Below, one piece after another: positions 1 to 7,798 of a stretch of DNA of 64,000 nt. Origin of the DNA: Flammeovirga agarivorans. Its GTDB lineage: Bacteria > Bacteroidota > Bacteroidia > Cytophagales > Flammeovirgaceae. Numbering within the stretch: position 1 is the stretch's first letter; each line of letters starts with the position of its first letter. The position numbers were made by a program, and so were the translations under genes. Under the pieces are notes generated by a model that was given only the letters and a program-made list of their open reading frames with translations, did no database searches and was not told where the DNA came from. The stretch covers positions 620,001 to 684,000 of the forward strand of contig NZ_JABAIL010000001.1 of NCBI RefSeq assembly GCF_012641475.1, in the 5' to 3' direction.

Positions 1-2089
1 CATTAATTATCCCCCAGAGCTTATCTTTTTGAGCAATAAACCTTTGATCATTAATCGGATAGAGTTGTTGGTAAACAAAAGGTGATTTGTGATTTCCTTG
101 GTAGTCCAAGAGGCCTTTCTTACGGTTTATTGTACCGATAGATACACCACTACTATCTTCTGCTATTTTGTAGAACGATTGGTCAATTGCACTGAATTCT
201 TCTGGTAATACCTCATCGCCATGATAATCAACAAAATTTATGTACTTATTTTTTGTTTCAACCATAGCTACTCCTTTATGAAGTGTCCAGACCTCAGAAA
301 AGCCATCTGCTTTTATATACTTTGGCTCTAAAACAGTTTCTCCTAGATAGTTGATGTACCCTACTAGTTCCCCCTTTTTAAGAATACCTAGTCCTTCTTG
401 TTTTTCCCATGCTCTTTCAAAACCAATGATATCAGTGTAGACAGGCGGGATGATAACAGTACCGTCTTCTTTAATGTATCCTTGATATTTAAAACCAATG
501 AGGGTTATTCGATCTACAGGGTTATAGATTGGTTTTCTTTGTAGTTTTGCTATACCATTTTTGAAAGAAAGCATCTCATTCACCTTGATAGAAGGTTGGA
601 ATGCCCACTTTTTGGTTCTTAAATAACGACCCCATCTACCGTTTTCGAAAACATTAGCTCCTTTTTCGTCCAAGTAGATTTTTTCATATTTAAAATCTAA
701 AATTTGATGCCCTGTTTTATCAAAAATTCCCCACCTGCCTGCAGTTCCAGGACCTTTTTTAACAGACATCCAGCCATTATTTAATTTTGAGACACCGTTG
801 TATTCTATAGGAAGAATAATTTCTCCATTTACATCTATAGTTCCATATAGGTTATTTCTTTTTACGATAGCTTGTCCATCAGTGAAATCTGTGATCACTG
901 AATAGATTGGTTTTACAACTACTTCAGCTTTATCATCGATCAAACCATATTTGTAATCTTTGGTACTAAACCAAGCTCTTTTTTCGTAGAAGTTACCAAT
1001 GTTATTGAATGTATAGTCATTACCTTGAACAGTTGCTTGTCGTTTCACTGTACCTTTTTTGTTGATTAACTTGTCCCATAATGTATCAACAGAAATTCTA
1101 GCCCATTCAGATGAATTGAAATCACTAAGAACAATCTCTTTGAAAGTATCATTAAAAAGGGTCGTTCCTTTGGTCATATCAATTAAGTAGTTCATGTACA
1201 CATCTTCACTTTCCTGTCTTCGAGCAACGGATAGGTTAGAGTTGGGATCGTATTGAACGAAAAAGAATGATTTGCCACCCATGAGAATTTTACCATTGGG
1301 AGCAATTAAATATTTTTCATTTTGTACATCTACCCAGACAGGTTGAACAGGAGCATTGTTTATTACTTTATTGATTTCAGCACTTAAATACAATTCTTTT
1401 TGGTAACGTTTATAGTCAGTGTCTTTGTTGAAGGATTTTTCATTGATGACCGTACCTGACTCCTCTATTGTGAACCATTGAACTAAAGGGCCGCCTTCAA
1501 TTCTACATATGATATGATTATTATCTAAAAACTCAACTGATTTAAATTGAGGAGAAACCTGCTCTTCTCCCTTTAGGTTAAGAAAGCCTTTCTTATTATT
1601 ACTTTCAGTGATATATATATGTTGCTTTTTTTGGATGTCATCGAATTTCGGAGAAATAATAACTTCTCCATTTTTGTTGATGAGACCTACTTTATTTTTA
1701 TGGAATACCTTTAAATAAGAACCAAAAGGGGATATAGAATAGTAGTTTTCTTTGGTCAGTTTTTCTTGTTTTTGATTGATTAATGAACATCCTTCACTAT
1801 TCCAGATGACAAATAAGTTATGATCAAGAACTTCTAATCTTTCGTATACAGGAGGAATAATTTCTTTCCCTTTATTATCCATCAAACCTGTTTTATTATC
1901 AAAACCAAAACGGTAGAAAGATCCTTTTAGTATTGGAGTGATATATTGATATTTAGGTGAGACAATTTCGGAATTATCTTCAGTGACTAACCCCCATTTT
2001 CCTTGGTCTGAAACAGGAATAAGTGATTGAGCAGTAATGTAAAAAGGGAAGATTAGTATATTTAGTAGTATTAGAAGTGGCTTCAACAT
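1..2089 (-). CDS. WG-repeat exported protein, 3' end beyond the left edge
   Basis: The frame is open from ATG at 2089 to base 1, about 696 codons with no stop, so the gene continues off the left edge. The first 20 residues (MLKPLLILLNILIFPFYITA) form a signal peptide. The rest consists of tandem WG-type repeats of about 30-60 residues with the pattern [WGR]GxI/L(D/N)xxG(K/E)xIxPxY, for example GLMDNKGKEIIPPVYE, GTIDVNGEIILPIEYN and KLWGIIN at the edge. WG repeats are common in Bacteroidota secreted or periplasmic proteins and usually have no assigned enzymatic role. No catalytic motif is visible. It is separated from purK by a terminator and is probably a single-gene unit. Function unknown. 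Confidence 0.8.
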   Translation of the reverse strand, partial: MLKPLLILLNILIFPFYITAQSLIPVSDQGKWGLVTEDNSEIVSPKYQYITPILKGSFYRFGFDNKTGLMDNKGKEIIPPVYERLEVLDHNLFVIWNSEGCSLINQKQEKLTKENYYSISPFGSYLKVFHKNKVGLINKNGEVIISPKFDDIQKKQHIYITESNNKKGFLNLKGEEQVSPQFKSVEFLDNNHIICRIEGGPLVQWFTIEESGTVINEKSFNKDTDYKRYQKELYLSAEINKVINNAPVQPVWVDVQNEKYLIAPNGKILMGGKSFFFVQYDPNSNLSVARRQESEDVYMNYLIDMTKGTTLFNDTFKEIVLSDFNSSEWARISVDTLWDKLINKKGTVKRQATVQGNDYTFNNIGNFYEKRAWFSTKDYKYGLIDDKAEVVVKPIYSVITDFTDGQAIVKRNNLYGTIDVNGEIILPIEYNGVSKLNNGWMSVKKGPGTAGRWGIFDKTGHQILDFKYEKIYLDEKGANVFENGRWGRYLRTKKWAFQPSIKVNEMLSFKNGIAKLQRKPIYNPVDRITLIGFKYQGYIKEDGTVIIPPVYTDIIGFERAWEKQEGLGILKKGELVGYINYLGETVLEPKYIKADGFSEVWTLHKGVAMVETKNKYINFVDYHGDEVLPEEFSAIDQSFYKIAEDSSGVSIGTINRKKGLLDYQGNHKSPFVYQQLYPINDQRFIAQKDKLWGIIN

Positions 2090-2141
2090 AATATCGTGAT
2101 TTTATATCATGAAAATAGTCGAAAGTCATGCCAAAGAAAAA

Positions 2142-2170
2142 GGGAGATGGACTTTTTATGGTCATCTCCC
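2142..2170 (-). terminator. Intrinsic terminator after purK
   Basis: GGGAGATG pairs with CATCTCCC around a 13-base loop. A T-run follows on the minus strand. It ends the purD-purK unit and could also act on the plus strand. Confidence 0.7.
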
Positions 2171-2177
2171 TTTTAAT

Positions 2178-3296
2178 TTATGCAATCACTTTAAAGTGCT
2201 TCTTTACTAAATCAACTTTTTCTAAAAGTTGTTCTTTTGTTTCGGCAATTATGGTGATGTGTCCCATCTTTCTTTCAGGCTTCGTCATCTGTTTATCATA
2301 CAAATGAATATATACTCCAGAGATAGAAAGAACTTCATCGACACCTTCATACTTTGCAACGCCAGTGTATCCTTTTTCACCAAGAACATTTACCATGGCT
2401 GATGGAGATCTTCTAGCAGTATCTCCTAAAGGTAAATTTGCTACCGCTCTAATATGTTGATCAAACTGAGAAGTAATATTTCCTTCAATTGTTTGATGAC
2501 CAGAATTATGCGTTCTAGGTGCAACTTCATTGACAATGACATTTCCTTCTTGATCTACGAAAAATTCGATGGCAAGTAATCCTATGAAATCTAACTTTTT
2601 CACAAGATCGATGGCAATTTCAGTCGCTTTATCTTCAATTTCTTTAGAAATGGTTGCTGGCGATAGAAGATAATCAACAAGATTACTTTCATGATACACT
2701 ACCTCAACAGCTGGGAAAGTATTGATCTCACCTTTTTCGTTTCTAGCAGCGATGATAGATATTTCCTTATCGATATCTACCATTTTTTCAAAAACTGATG
2801 GTCCGTCAAAACCTTTTTCAAAGTCAGTCTCAGTGCGCATCACTTGTACACCTCTACCATCGTAACCACCTTTACCAATTTTCATTACTGCAGGTAGTAA
2901 GTCTTTATGCTTTACCAACTCTTCTTTGTTTTCAACTAATACAAATGGAGATGTTGGAATGTTGTTTTCCTGATAGAATTGTTTTTGAACTCTTTTATCT
3001 TGTATAAGAGCAATATGTTCTGGTTTAGGGAAAACAGGAGTACCTTGTTTCTGAATCTCAAGAAGTGCATCAGTATTGACATTTTCAATTTCTATAGTAA
3101 CAATGTCAACATCTTTTGCAAATTCTAATATTGTGTCGTAATCATTTAAAGATCCAACAACAAATTCATGAGCAACTGCCTTACAAGGGGCATTTGGGTC
3201 TGGGTCTAATGTTTTGACATGAATGTTGAGATTCATAGCAGATTGAATCATCATACGTCCTAATTGACCACCACCTAAAACACCAATCTTTTTCAT
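2178..3296 (-). CDS. purK: N5-carboxyaminoimidazole ribonucleotide synthase (PurK)
   Basis: PurK carboxylates AIR with ATP and bicarbonate to give N5-CAIR in purine synthesis. The N-terminus MKKIGVLGGGQLGRMM is the PurK signature. The ATP-grasp fold follows, with the lysine/glycine loop at KIGKGGYDGRGVQ and the metal-binding segment IVNEVAPRTHNSGHQTIE. The open frame extends 12 codons upstream (to 3332), but the ATG at 3296 places the glycine-rich motif at the expected N-terminal position and gives 372 residues, the normal length. It lies 86 bases downstream of purD on the same strand and is probably co-transcribed. No purE is visible in the window. Confidence 0.95.
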   Translation of the reverse strand: MKKIGVLGGGQLGRMMIQSAMNLNIHVKTLDPDPNAPCKAVAHEFVVGSLNDYDTILEFAKDVDIVTIEIENVNTDALLEIQKQGTPVFPKPEHIALIQDKRVQKQFYQENNIPTSPFVLVENKEELVKHKDLLPAVMKIGKGGYDGRGVQVMRTETDFEKGFDGPSVFEKMVDIDKEISIIAARNEKGEINTFPAVEVVYHESNLVDYLLSPATISKEIEDKATEIAIDLVKKLDFIGLLAIEFFVDQEGNVIVNEVAPRTHNSGHQTIEGNITSQFDQHIRAVANLPLGDTARRSPSAMVNVLGEKGYTGVAKYEGVDEVLSISGVYIHLYDKQMTKPERKMGHITIIAETKEQLLEKVDLVKKHFKVIA

Positions 3297-3382
3297 AGTG
3301 ATAAGTAAAAATTGAAAGCCACCTAATTGCAATATTGTGTTGAACTAAGTGGCTTTGTAGTTTATATTATTGTCGTATCAAA

Positions 3383-4654
3383 TTAAAGATCGAAACCAAT
3401 ATCAGAACGGAAGTACTTCTTGTCGAATTGTACTGTTTCTGCAGCTTTGAATGATTTAGCTAATGCTGATTTCATATCCTTACCTTTACCAGTCATTGCA
3501 ATAACACGTCCGCCATCAGTGATAACTTCACCAAGTTCACTAAACGTAGTACCTGCATGGAAAGGAGTTACATCATCTAAATTATCTAATGCTGTGATTT
3601 CTTTACCTTTTTGGTAAGCTTCAGGATATCCACCTGATACTAACATTACAGTAGTAGCAAAATCAGAGTCAATTTCTAAAGAAGCTTCGTCTAATCTTCC
3701 TTGAGCTGCAAGGTCTAATACTTCTAATAAGTCTGAATTGATTCTTGGAATAACAACTTCAGTTTCTGGGTCACCCATTCTTGCGTTATATTCGATAACG
3801 TATGGTTTACCATCTACTTTAATTAATCCAAAGAATATAAAGCCTACATAATCAATTCCATCTTTTGCTAAACCATCAATAGTTGGTTTCACAATAGTCT
3901 TATCGATCTCTTGCATGAAGTCAGCATCAGCAAATGGTACTGGAGAAATAGCTCCCATACCACCAGTGTTAAGACCTGTATCACCTTCTCCAATTCTTTT
4001 GTAGTCTTTTGCTTCAGGTAAAGTAACATAGTTTTTACCATCAGTGATTACAAAAACAGAAAGTTCAATACCGTCTAAGAACTGTTCTACCAATACGGAT
4101 TTACTTGCTTCACCGAACTGACCACTCAACATTTCTTTAAGGCTGTTTTTAGCTTCTTCAATGTTATCGATAATCAATACACCTTTACCAGCTGCTAAGC
4201 CATCTGCTTTTAAAACATATGGAGGCTTTTGCATTTCTAAGAATGCATAACCACTTTCTAAAGTTTCTAAAGTAAATGTTTTAGATGCACCAGCAGGGAT
4301 GTTATGACGCATCATGAACTTTTTAGAATAGTCTTTACTACCTTCTAATAAAGCACCTGCTTTTTTAGGACCAATAACTTTTACATGAGATAATTTATCA
4401 TCCTCCGCAAAATAATCTGCAACACCTTCTACAAGTGGGGCTTCAGGACCAACAATAAGCATGTCGATACCTTCTTCCAAGACAAATTGACCTAGCTTTG
4501 AAAAATCAGTAACTGAAATACTGATGTTTTGAGCAACTTCTGCAGTTCCAGCATTACCTGGTGCAGCGTACAGTTTCGTGAGCTTTTCACTTTGGGAGAT
4601 TTTCCACGCTAAAGTGTGCTCTCTCCCTCCGGAGCCAAGAATGAGTACTTTCAT
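3383..4654 (-). CDS. purD: Phosphoribosylamine-glycine ligase (GARS)
   Basis: PurD joins glycine to phosphoribosylamine with ATP to make GAR, the second step of purine synthesis. MKVLILGSGGREHTLAWK is the family N-terminus. The ATP-grasp core includes PPYVLKADGLAAGKGV, the substrate motif GLNTGGMGAISP and the metal-binding stretch EYNARMGDPETEVV. The open frame starts 14 codons earlier (4696), but ATG 4654 puts the signature at residue 1 and gives 423 aa, the usual length. It is first in an apparent purD-purK unit. No riboswitch or strong promoter motif was recognised in the 160 bases upstream. Confidence 0.96.
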   Translation of the reverse strand: MKVLILGSGGREHTLAWKISQSEKLTKLYAAPGNAGTAEVAQNISISVTDFSKLGQFVLEEGIDMLIVGPEAPLVEGVADYFAEDDKLSHVKVIGPKKAGALLEGSKDYSKKFMMRHNIPAGASKTFTLETLESGYAFLEMQKPPYVLKADGLAAGKGVLIIDNIEEAKNSLKEMLSGQFGEASKSVLVEQFLDGIELSVFVITDGKNYVTLPEAKDYKRIGEGDTGLNTGGMGAISPVPFADADFMQEIDKTIVKPTIDGLAKDGIDYVGFIFFGLIKVDGKPYVIEYNARMGDPETEVVIPRINSDLLEVLDLAAQGRLDEASLEIDSDFATTVMLVSGGYPEAYQKGKEITALDNLDDVTPFHAGTTFSELGEVITDGGRVIAMTGKGKDMKSALAKSFKAAETVQFDKKYFRSDIGFDL

Positions 4655-4819
4655 CTCTTGTTTCTTAGTTGTAAGTATGTCAAAAAATTTCTGCAAATAT
4701 GCTAAAAAAAAAATCGATTTGATAGTCGTTGCTTGTTTTTCAGAGAGTTGATTTAATAATTCAGATATTTTAAGTTACTTATATAAGAGAATTCAATTAA
4801 TTAACTTCAATCTAGGATA

Positions 4820-5716
4820 ATGAAAGCAATTTTAAAACGTACCAAGTTCCTGGAATTGCAAACCCAAGGAAAATTTGAACTTTATAATAATGATGATGAA
4901 TTGGTATTTTCATGTGATACATTGGAACTACCATGGAAAGACAATCAAAATAGAATTTCCTGTATTCCATTGGGAGAGTATAAAACAATTCCGAGAACAC
5001 ATGGAGCTTATGCCAATAGAGCTTTTCATGTACAAGAAAAAAATGGAGGTGAGGTGAAAGGAAGGAGTCACATTCTTATACATTCAGGAAATTTCTTTAC
5101 AGATACTAAAGGGTGTATACTATTAGGTAGAGGATTTCATGATATTGCCTTAAAAACGAAAAAGAGGGAAATTCAAAAAGATGGAGTGATGGACCTGCTA
5201 AATTCAAGGCAGACAATCTCTGAATTATTAGAATTATCTGATGGGTTTGAATTATCTGTTCAAACCGACGAAAAGGTAATAGAGAAAAAATCAAATTCTA
5301 GAATAAAGATTGACTTTATAAAAGAAGGTGAAATAGCCTATGTCAATGTAAAGTCAAAATTAAACCTTAGATCAGAGCCAAATACTGAAAGTCTTGTAAT
5401 AGACCAATTGGTAGATGATACTCCATTATTAATAAAAGAAGATTTAGGAGAGTGGATGAAAGTCGCTACTTTAGGTGTTGAAGGTTGGTGTTTTGGTGAG
5501 TATATAAGTCTGATAGATAGTAATTTAGGTGTTGTTTCTGTAAATTCTGGAACTTTAAATATTAGAAGTGATTGCCATGTTAAGGCATCTAAAATTTTGG
5601 AAAAAGGCCTAAATAAAGAAGAAAAAGTGGAGATTTTAGAAAAAAGAGGAGACTGGTATCGAGTGAAAGCTAGAATAGAAGAAGGTTTTGTGTTTAACGA
5701 GTTTTTAATTAGATAA
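4820..5716 (+). CDS. DUF5675 domain protein with two C-terminal SH3-like domains
   Basis: 298 aa without a signal peptide. Residues 1-125 match my recollection of DUF5675: FSCDTLELPWKDNQNRISCIPLGEY followed by ILIHSGNFFTDTKGCILLG, with conserved His, Asp and Cys residues typical of a small catalytic fold found in bacteria and phages. Two bacterial SH3 domains follow, at about 172-232 (LNLRSEPNTES...GWCFGEYI) and 235-298 (LNIRSDCHVKAS...GFVFNEFLI). SH3 domains of this type often bind cell-wall peptides, so a peptidoglycan-related role is plausible but not shown. It is divergent from purD. The absence of a signal peptide is odd for a wall enzyme and would fit a phage-like or effector-like origin. 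Confidence 0.75.
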   Translation: MKAILKRTKFLELQTQGKFELYNNDDELVFSCDTLELPWKDNQNRISCIPLGEYKTIPRTHGAYANRAFHVQEKNGGEVKGRSHILIHSGNFFTDTKGCILLGRGFHDIALKTKKREIQKDGVMDLLNSRQTISELLELSDGFELSVQTDEKVIEKKSNSRIKIDFIKEGEIAYVNVKSKLNLRSEPNTESLVIDQLVDDTPLLIKEDLGEWMKVATLGVEGWCFGEYISLIDSNLGVVSVNSGTLNIRSDCHVKASKILEKGLNKEEKVEILEKRGDWYRVKARIEEGFVFNEFLIR

Positions 5717-5876
5717 ATTTTGGTATTCATCGAAAGATAAATATAAATTATCGTAGAAATGTAAATAACTTTAAATTAAAATTTGTTTAAGTGCAAAAAA
5801 AACACTTCTTTAGTGTTGTAGTCAAAAATAACAAAGCAAAAACATTCTCTTAAATAGAGAATCTAAAAATATTCGA

Positions 5877-5906
5877 TTAGTTGGAAGTTTGTTTGTTAGT
5901 TTAGTT
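5877..5906 (+). repeat. 30-base element, copy 1
   Basis: G/T-rich element with core GTTTGTTTGTTAGTTTAG, preceded by TTAGTTGGAA. It is identical over 30 bases to copy 2 (7077-7106) and differs from copy 3 (7760-7789) at one base. It lies 9 bases before a terminator stem. The 13 bases upstream (TAAAAATATTCGA) also resemble those before copy 3. Confidence 0.9.
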
Positions 5907-5915
5907 TTAGTGAAA

Positions 5916-5947
5916 AGAACCTGTGAAATTCGCAGGTTCTTTTTTTG
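5916..5947 (+). terminator. Terminator following repeat copy 1
   Basis: AGAACCTG pairs with CAGGTTCT and the stem extends by U-G, G-C and A-U pairs to 11 pairs with a 3-base loop. Seven T follow. Confidence 0.9.
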
Positions 5948-6030
5948 TGTATGATAATTTGTTAATTATCTGATTTTATGTAAATTACAAGAACCTTACA
6001 CCACGAACAACAATAACAGATAAATCAGAC

Positions 6031-6303
6031 ATGACAATTACTTCAACTAGAAAGCGCTTTTTTTCTGTTTTTCGACAACCATGTAAAAGCCACTACCATC
6101 GGTCCTTCAAAAAACAAGCAAATCCTCCAATCGAAAGATTAGAGATTTCGACTTCCAAGATGAACACAAAGTTTTATGAGTTTTATCTTCAACTAAGAAA
6201 AAGGAAAAAGCAAGTGTCATTTCAAGAATGTATCGACGAAATGTCACAAGAATTAAGGATTTCACCTCAAGAAATTCAATCAAGGATTCAGGTGAATCGA
6301 TAA
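6031..6303 (+). CDS. Small protein, member 1 of a local three-member family
   Basis: 90 aa, very basic in the first 43 residues, function not recognised. The C-terminal 45 residues (KFYEFYLQLRKRKK then FQECIDEMSQEL) align with the C-termini of the proteins at 6626 and 7417. The shared pattern is [KR]x[YF]Ex[FY]xxxR, about 10 residues, then [DE][CY][IL]DxhxxE[LIV] (h = hydrophobic). It lacks the N-terminal beta-rich half of the other two. An internal ATG at 6160 (MNTKFYEFY) would give a 47-aa protein containing only the shared domain, so the true start is uncertain. Its own terminator follows, without the 30-base repeat. Confidence 0.6.
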   Translation: MTITSTRKRFFSVFRQPCKSHYHRSFKKQANPPIERLEISTSKMNTKFYEFYLQLRKRKKQVSFQECIDEMSQELRISPQEIQSRIQVNR

Positions 6304-6625
6304 TTATGTCAAATTAGAAAAAAACAGAAAGCAGTAATCTATATTATTAGGTTACTGCTTTTTTTAGATAATTCTTAGAATAATAGATTGGATTTAGGAA
6401 CTATTTCTGTCCTACATAAAAAGTTCCCTCTAGTTGAGAAAATACAGAAAATAGAAATTAATAATATAAGAATATAAAGTTTGTTATTGGATTATTTTTA
6501 TATGTATCGTTTCAAAGGGGGGTAAATGTTGGACATTTGAAATATTTACAACTATTTGGAAACAGAAACAAAGACACAATGTCTTTTATCTTTTGTCTAT
6601 CTGCTAAGTAAAAACCGTATTAATT
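6304..6625. other. Intergenic region between small-protein genes 1 and 2
   Basis: 322 bases without a gene. It contains the terminator at 6329-6366 and two perfect inverted repeats, AAATGT-tgg-ACATTT (6524-6538) and AAAGAC-acaat-GTCTTT (6570-6586), 40-100 bases before the ATG at 6626. No perfect TAnnTTTG element was found. The G-run at 6517-6522 is unusual in this AT-rich DNA. Confidence 0.6.
6329..6366 (+). terminator. Terminator after small-protein gene 1
   Basis: AAGCAGTAA pairs with TTACTGCTT around a 14-base loop, followed by a T-run. Unlike the others in this region it is not preceded by the 30-base repeat. Confidence 0.85.
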
Positions 6626-6979
6626 ATGATCTTATTACATCAAATTTCATTGGAAGGAGAATTGAAATATTCTGATATAAATACTCCAGTATTCTTGAAG
6701 GTATCTTATAAGAATAATCAAGTAAGATATGAAGTTGATGCTAATGGAGAATTATTAAACGAGGATGAAAGAAATACCTTATTAATAGTAGGAATAGATC
6801 AATTTGTTGAAACACGAGTTTACGAAACATTCTTGACATTTAGGTCAGAAGGTAATTCTGCTACAGTCCAAGATTACATTGATGCTTTAACAACAGAAAT
6901 ACCAGCAGACATGGTATATTCTAAATTGATGGACTTAGCGATCTTTAACGAAGAAAACTTAATGAGGGTAGCGTCTTAA
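6626..6979 (+). CDS. Small protein, member 2 of a local three-member family
   Basis: 117 aa, acidic, no signal peptide or membrane segment. The N-terminal half looks beta-rich (MILLHQISLEGELKYSD... FLKVSYKNNQVRYEV) and the C-terminal half alpha-helical (RVYETFLTFRSEGN... VQDYIDALTTEIPADMV). The helical half matches the proteins at 6031 and 7417, and the N-terminal half loosely matches 7417. It ends in VAS where 7417 ends in QAS. The stop is followed 97 bases later by repeat copy 2 and its terminator. The product is likely cytoplasmic. Function unknown, and I recognise no named family. Confidence 0.7.
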   Translation: MILLHQISLEGELKYSDINTPVFLKVSYKNNQVRYEVDANGELLNEDERNTLLIVGIDQFVETRVYETFLTFRSEGNSATVQDYIDALTTEIPADMVYSKLMDLAIFNEENLMRVAS

Positions 6980-7076
6980 AAATGTTATATTTTTTTATTA
7001 CGTACTTCATTTCAAAAATATTTTCATAACCCAATTACTATCTTATATTTTTATTACTCTTATTACCTACAAAAAA

Positions 7077-7106
7077 TTAGTTGGAAGTTTGTTTGTTAGT
7101 TTAGTT
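7077..7106 (+). repeat. 30-base element, copy 2
   Basis: Identical over 30 bases to copy 1. It is followed after 4 bases by a terminator stem of different sequence. Confidence 0.92.
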
Positions 7107-7108
7107 GA

Positions 7109-7142
7109 AAAAGAGCTTGTTGGTATGCAGGCTCTTTTTTTT
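7109..7142 (+). terminator. Terminator following repeat copy 2
   Basis: AAGAGC pairs with GCTCTT and the stem extends through U-G, U-A, G-C and U-G pairs. Eight T end at 7142. The stem sequence is unrelated to that after copy 1. Confidence 0.88.
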
Positions 7143-7350
7143 GCATTTACTATTTAGCACTATACTTATTTGTTAAAAGGTCAGGAACTTGTATTTTTTT
7201 ACTACAAAACACGTTTAAAAGTAGTGTTTGAGGGGTTGATTGGATTTAAAAAAGAATGCTGTTTATAATTTAAATAAGTAGTTTTTGTATTTTTCTAATA
7301 AAATGGAATTATTATATAAAAAATGTTTGCTTAACGCTTATCAAATTATT

Positions 7351-7362
7351 TGTTTGCAAACA
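7351..7362. promoter_or_regulatory. 12-base palindrome upstream of small-protein gene 3
   Basis: TGTTTGCAAACA is a perfect palindrome. A partial direct copy, TGTTTGC, lies 27 bases earlier at 7324-7330. It could be an operator for the gene at 7417. Confidence 0.35.
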
Positions 7363-7416
7363 TCATATTATTAGTAAATATTACTTAATAACCTATCTCA
7401 AATAAACGTAACCTGT

Positions 7417-7749
7417 ATGATTATCAAATACAACTTCAGAATTGAAGAAAATTCGTCCAAAACTTCTACTGTAGGTACTTTGAAAATTACAACTGATAAA
7501 GTTGCTTCACCTATCTATGAATTAGTATCAAATGCAGATGCTACTATCGAAATCAAAGACGTTTTAAAGCAATATTCTGAATCAAGAATTTTTGAAATTT
7601 TTAATCAGGCAAGAACTGAAAATACGTATTTAAGTTCTGATGATTATTTGGATATACTTAAAAATGAAGTTCCGGCTTCATTAGCACAAGATGTAATTAA
7701 TGAAATGCAGTCTTTCATTGAATATGATAATGTAAGACAAGCATCATAA
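7417..7749 (+). CDS. Small protein, member 3 of a local three-member family
   Basis: 110 aa, acidic, without signal peptide or membrane segment. The N-terminal half is predicted beta strands (MIIKYNFRIEENSS... VGTLKITTDK). The C-terminal half carries the shared helical domain (RIFEIFNQARTEN... DDYLDILKNEVPASLAQDV). It aligns best with the protein at 6626 across the C-terminal 55 residues, including a matching (A/E)xxxEVPAxx/EIPADM step. Repeat copy 3 starts 10 bases after the stop codon, so the repeat must be within the same transcript. Function unknown. Confidence 0.72.
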   Translation: MIIKYNFRIEENSSKTSTVGTLKITTDKVASPIYELVSNADATIEIKDVLKQYSESRIFEIFNQARTENTYLSSDDYLDILKNEVPASLAQDVINEMQSFIEYDNVRQAS

Positions 7750-7759
7750 AAATATTAGA

Positions 7760-7789
7760 TTAGTTGAAAGTTTGTTTGTTAGTTTAGTT
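7760..7789 (+). repeat. 30-base element, copy 3
   Basis: Same element as copies 1 and 2 with one substitution (TTGAAAG for TTGGAAG). It lies 10 bases after the small-protein stop and 10 bases before the terminator stem. Confidence 0.9.
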
Positions 7790-7798
7790 TAAGAAGGA

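Larger units (their letters stand above)
5798..5947 (+). ncRNA. Candidate small RNA: two hairpins, 30-base repeat, terminator
   Basis: This 314-base gap (5717-6030) holds no convincing ORF. It contains in order a perfect hairpin AACACT/AGTGTT (5801-5817), a perfect hairpin ATTCTCT/AGAGAAT (5844-5862), repeat copy 1 (5877-5906) and an 11-pair terminator (5916-5940) with a seven-T tail. The arrangement resembles an independent small RNA. It could equally be a long 3' untranslated region of the DUF5675 gene. I found no clear TAnnTTTG promoter directly upstream. Confidence 0.35.
6980..7416. other. Intergenic region between small-protein genes 2 and 3
   Basis: 437 bases without a gene. It holds repeat copy 2 (7077-7106), its terminator (7109-7140), and a perfect 12-base palindrome (7351-7362) 54 bases before the next start codon. 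The rest is AT-rich and shows nothing I can name. Confidence 0.6.

Noticed and set aside
3297-3332. N-terminal extension of purK
   Set aside because: The extension MQLGGFQFLLIT precedes the universally N-terminal MKKIGVLGGGQLG and has no family support.
4812-5000. Minus-strand ORF opposite the DUF5675 gene
   Set aside because: Lies wholly antisense to a gene with clear domain motifs. Its peptide has no recognisable features.
4820-5716. DUF5675-SH3 gene as evidence of a prophage
   Set aside because: No other phage genes (integrase, capsid, terminase, tail) occur in the window.
5338-5730. 130-codon minus-strand ORF opposite the SH3 domains
   Set aside because: Antisense shadow of the conserved plus-strand SH3 repeats.
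5877-7789. The three 30-base repeats as a CRISPR array
   Set aside because: Only three copies, spaced 1200 and 683 bases apart with genes between them, and each tied to a terminator; no cas genes.
5877-7789. The repeats as integron attC sites
   Set aside because: No inverted core sites, no integrase gene in the window, and the hairpin next to each repeat is a plain terminator with a T-run.
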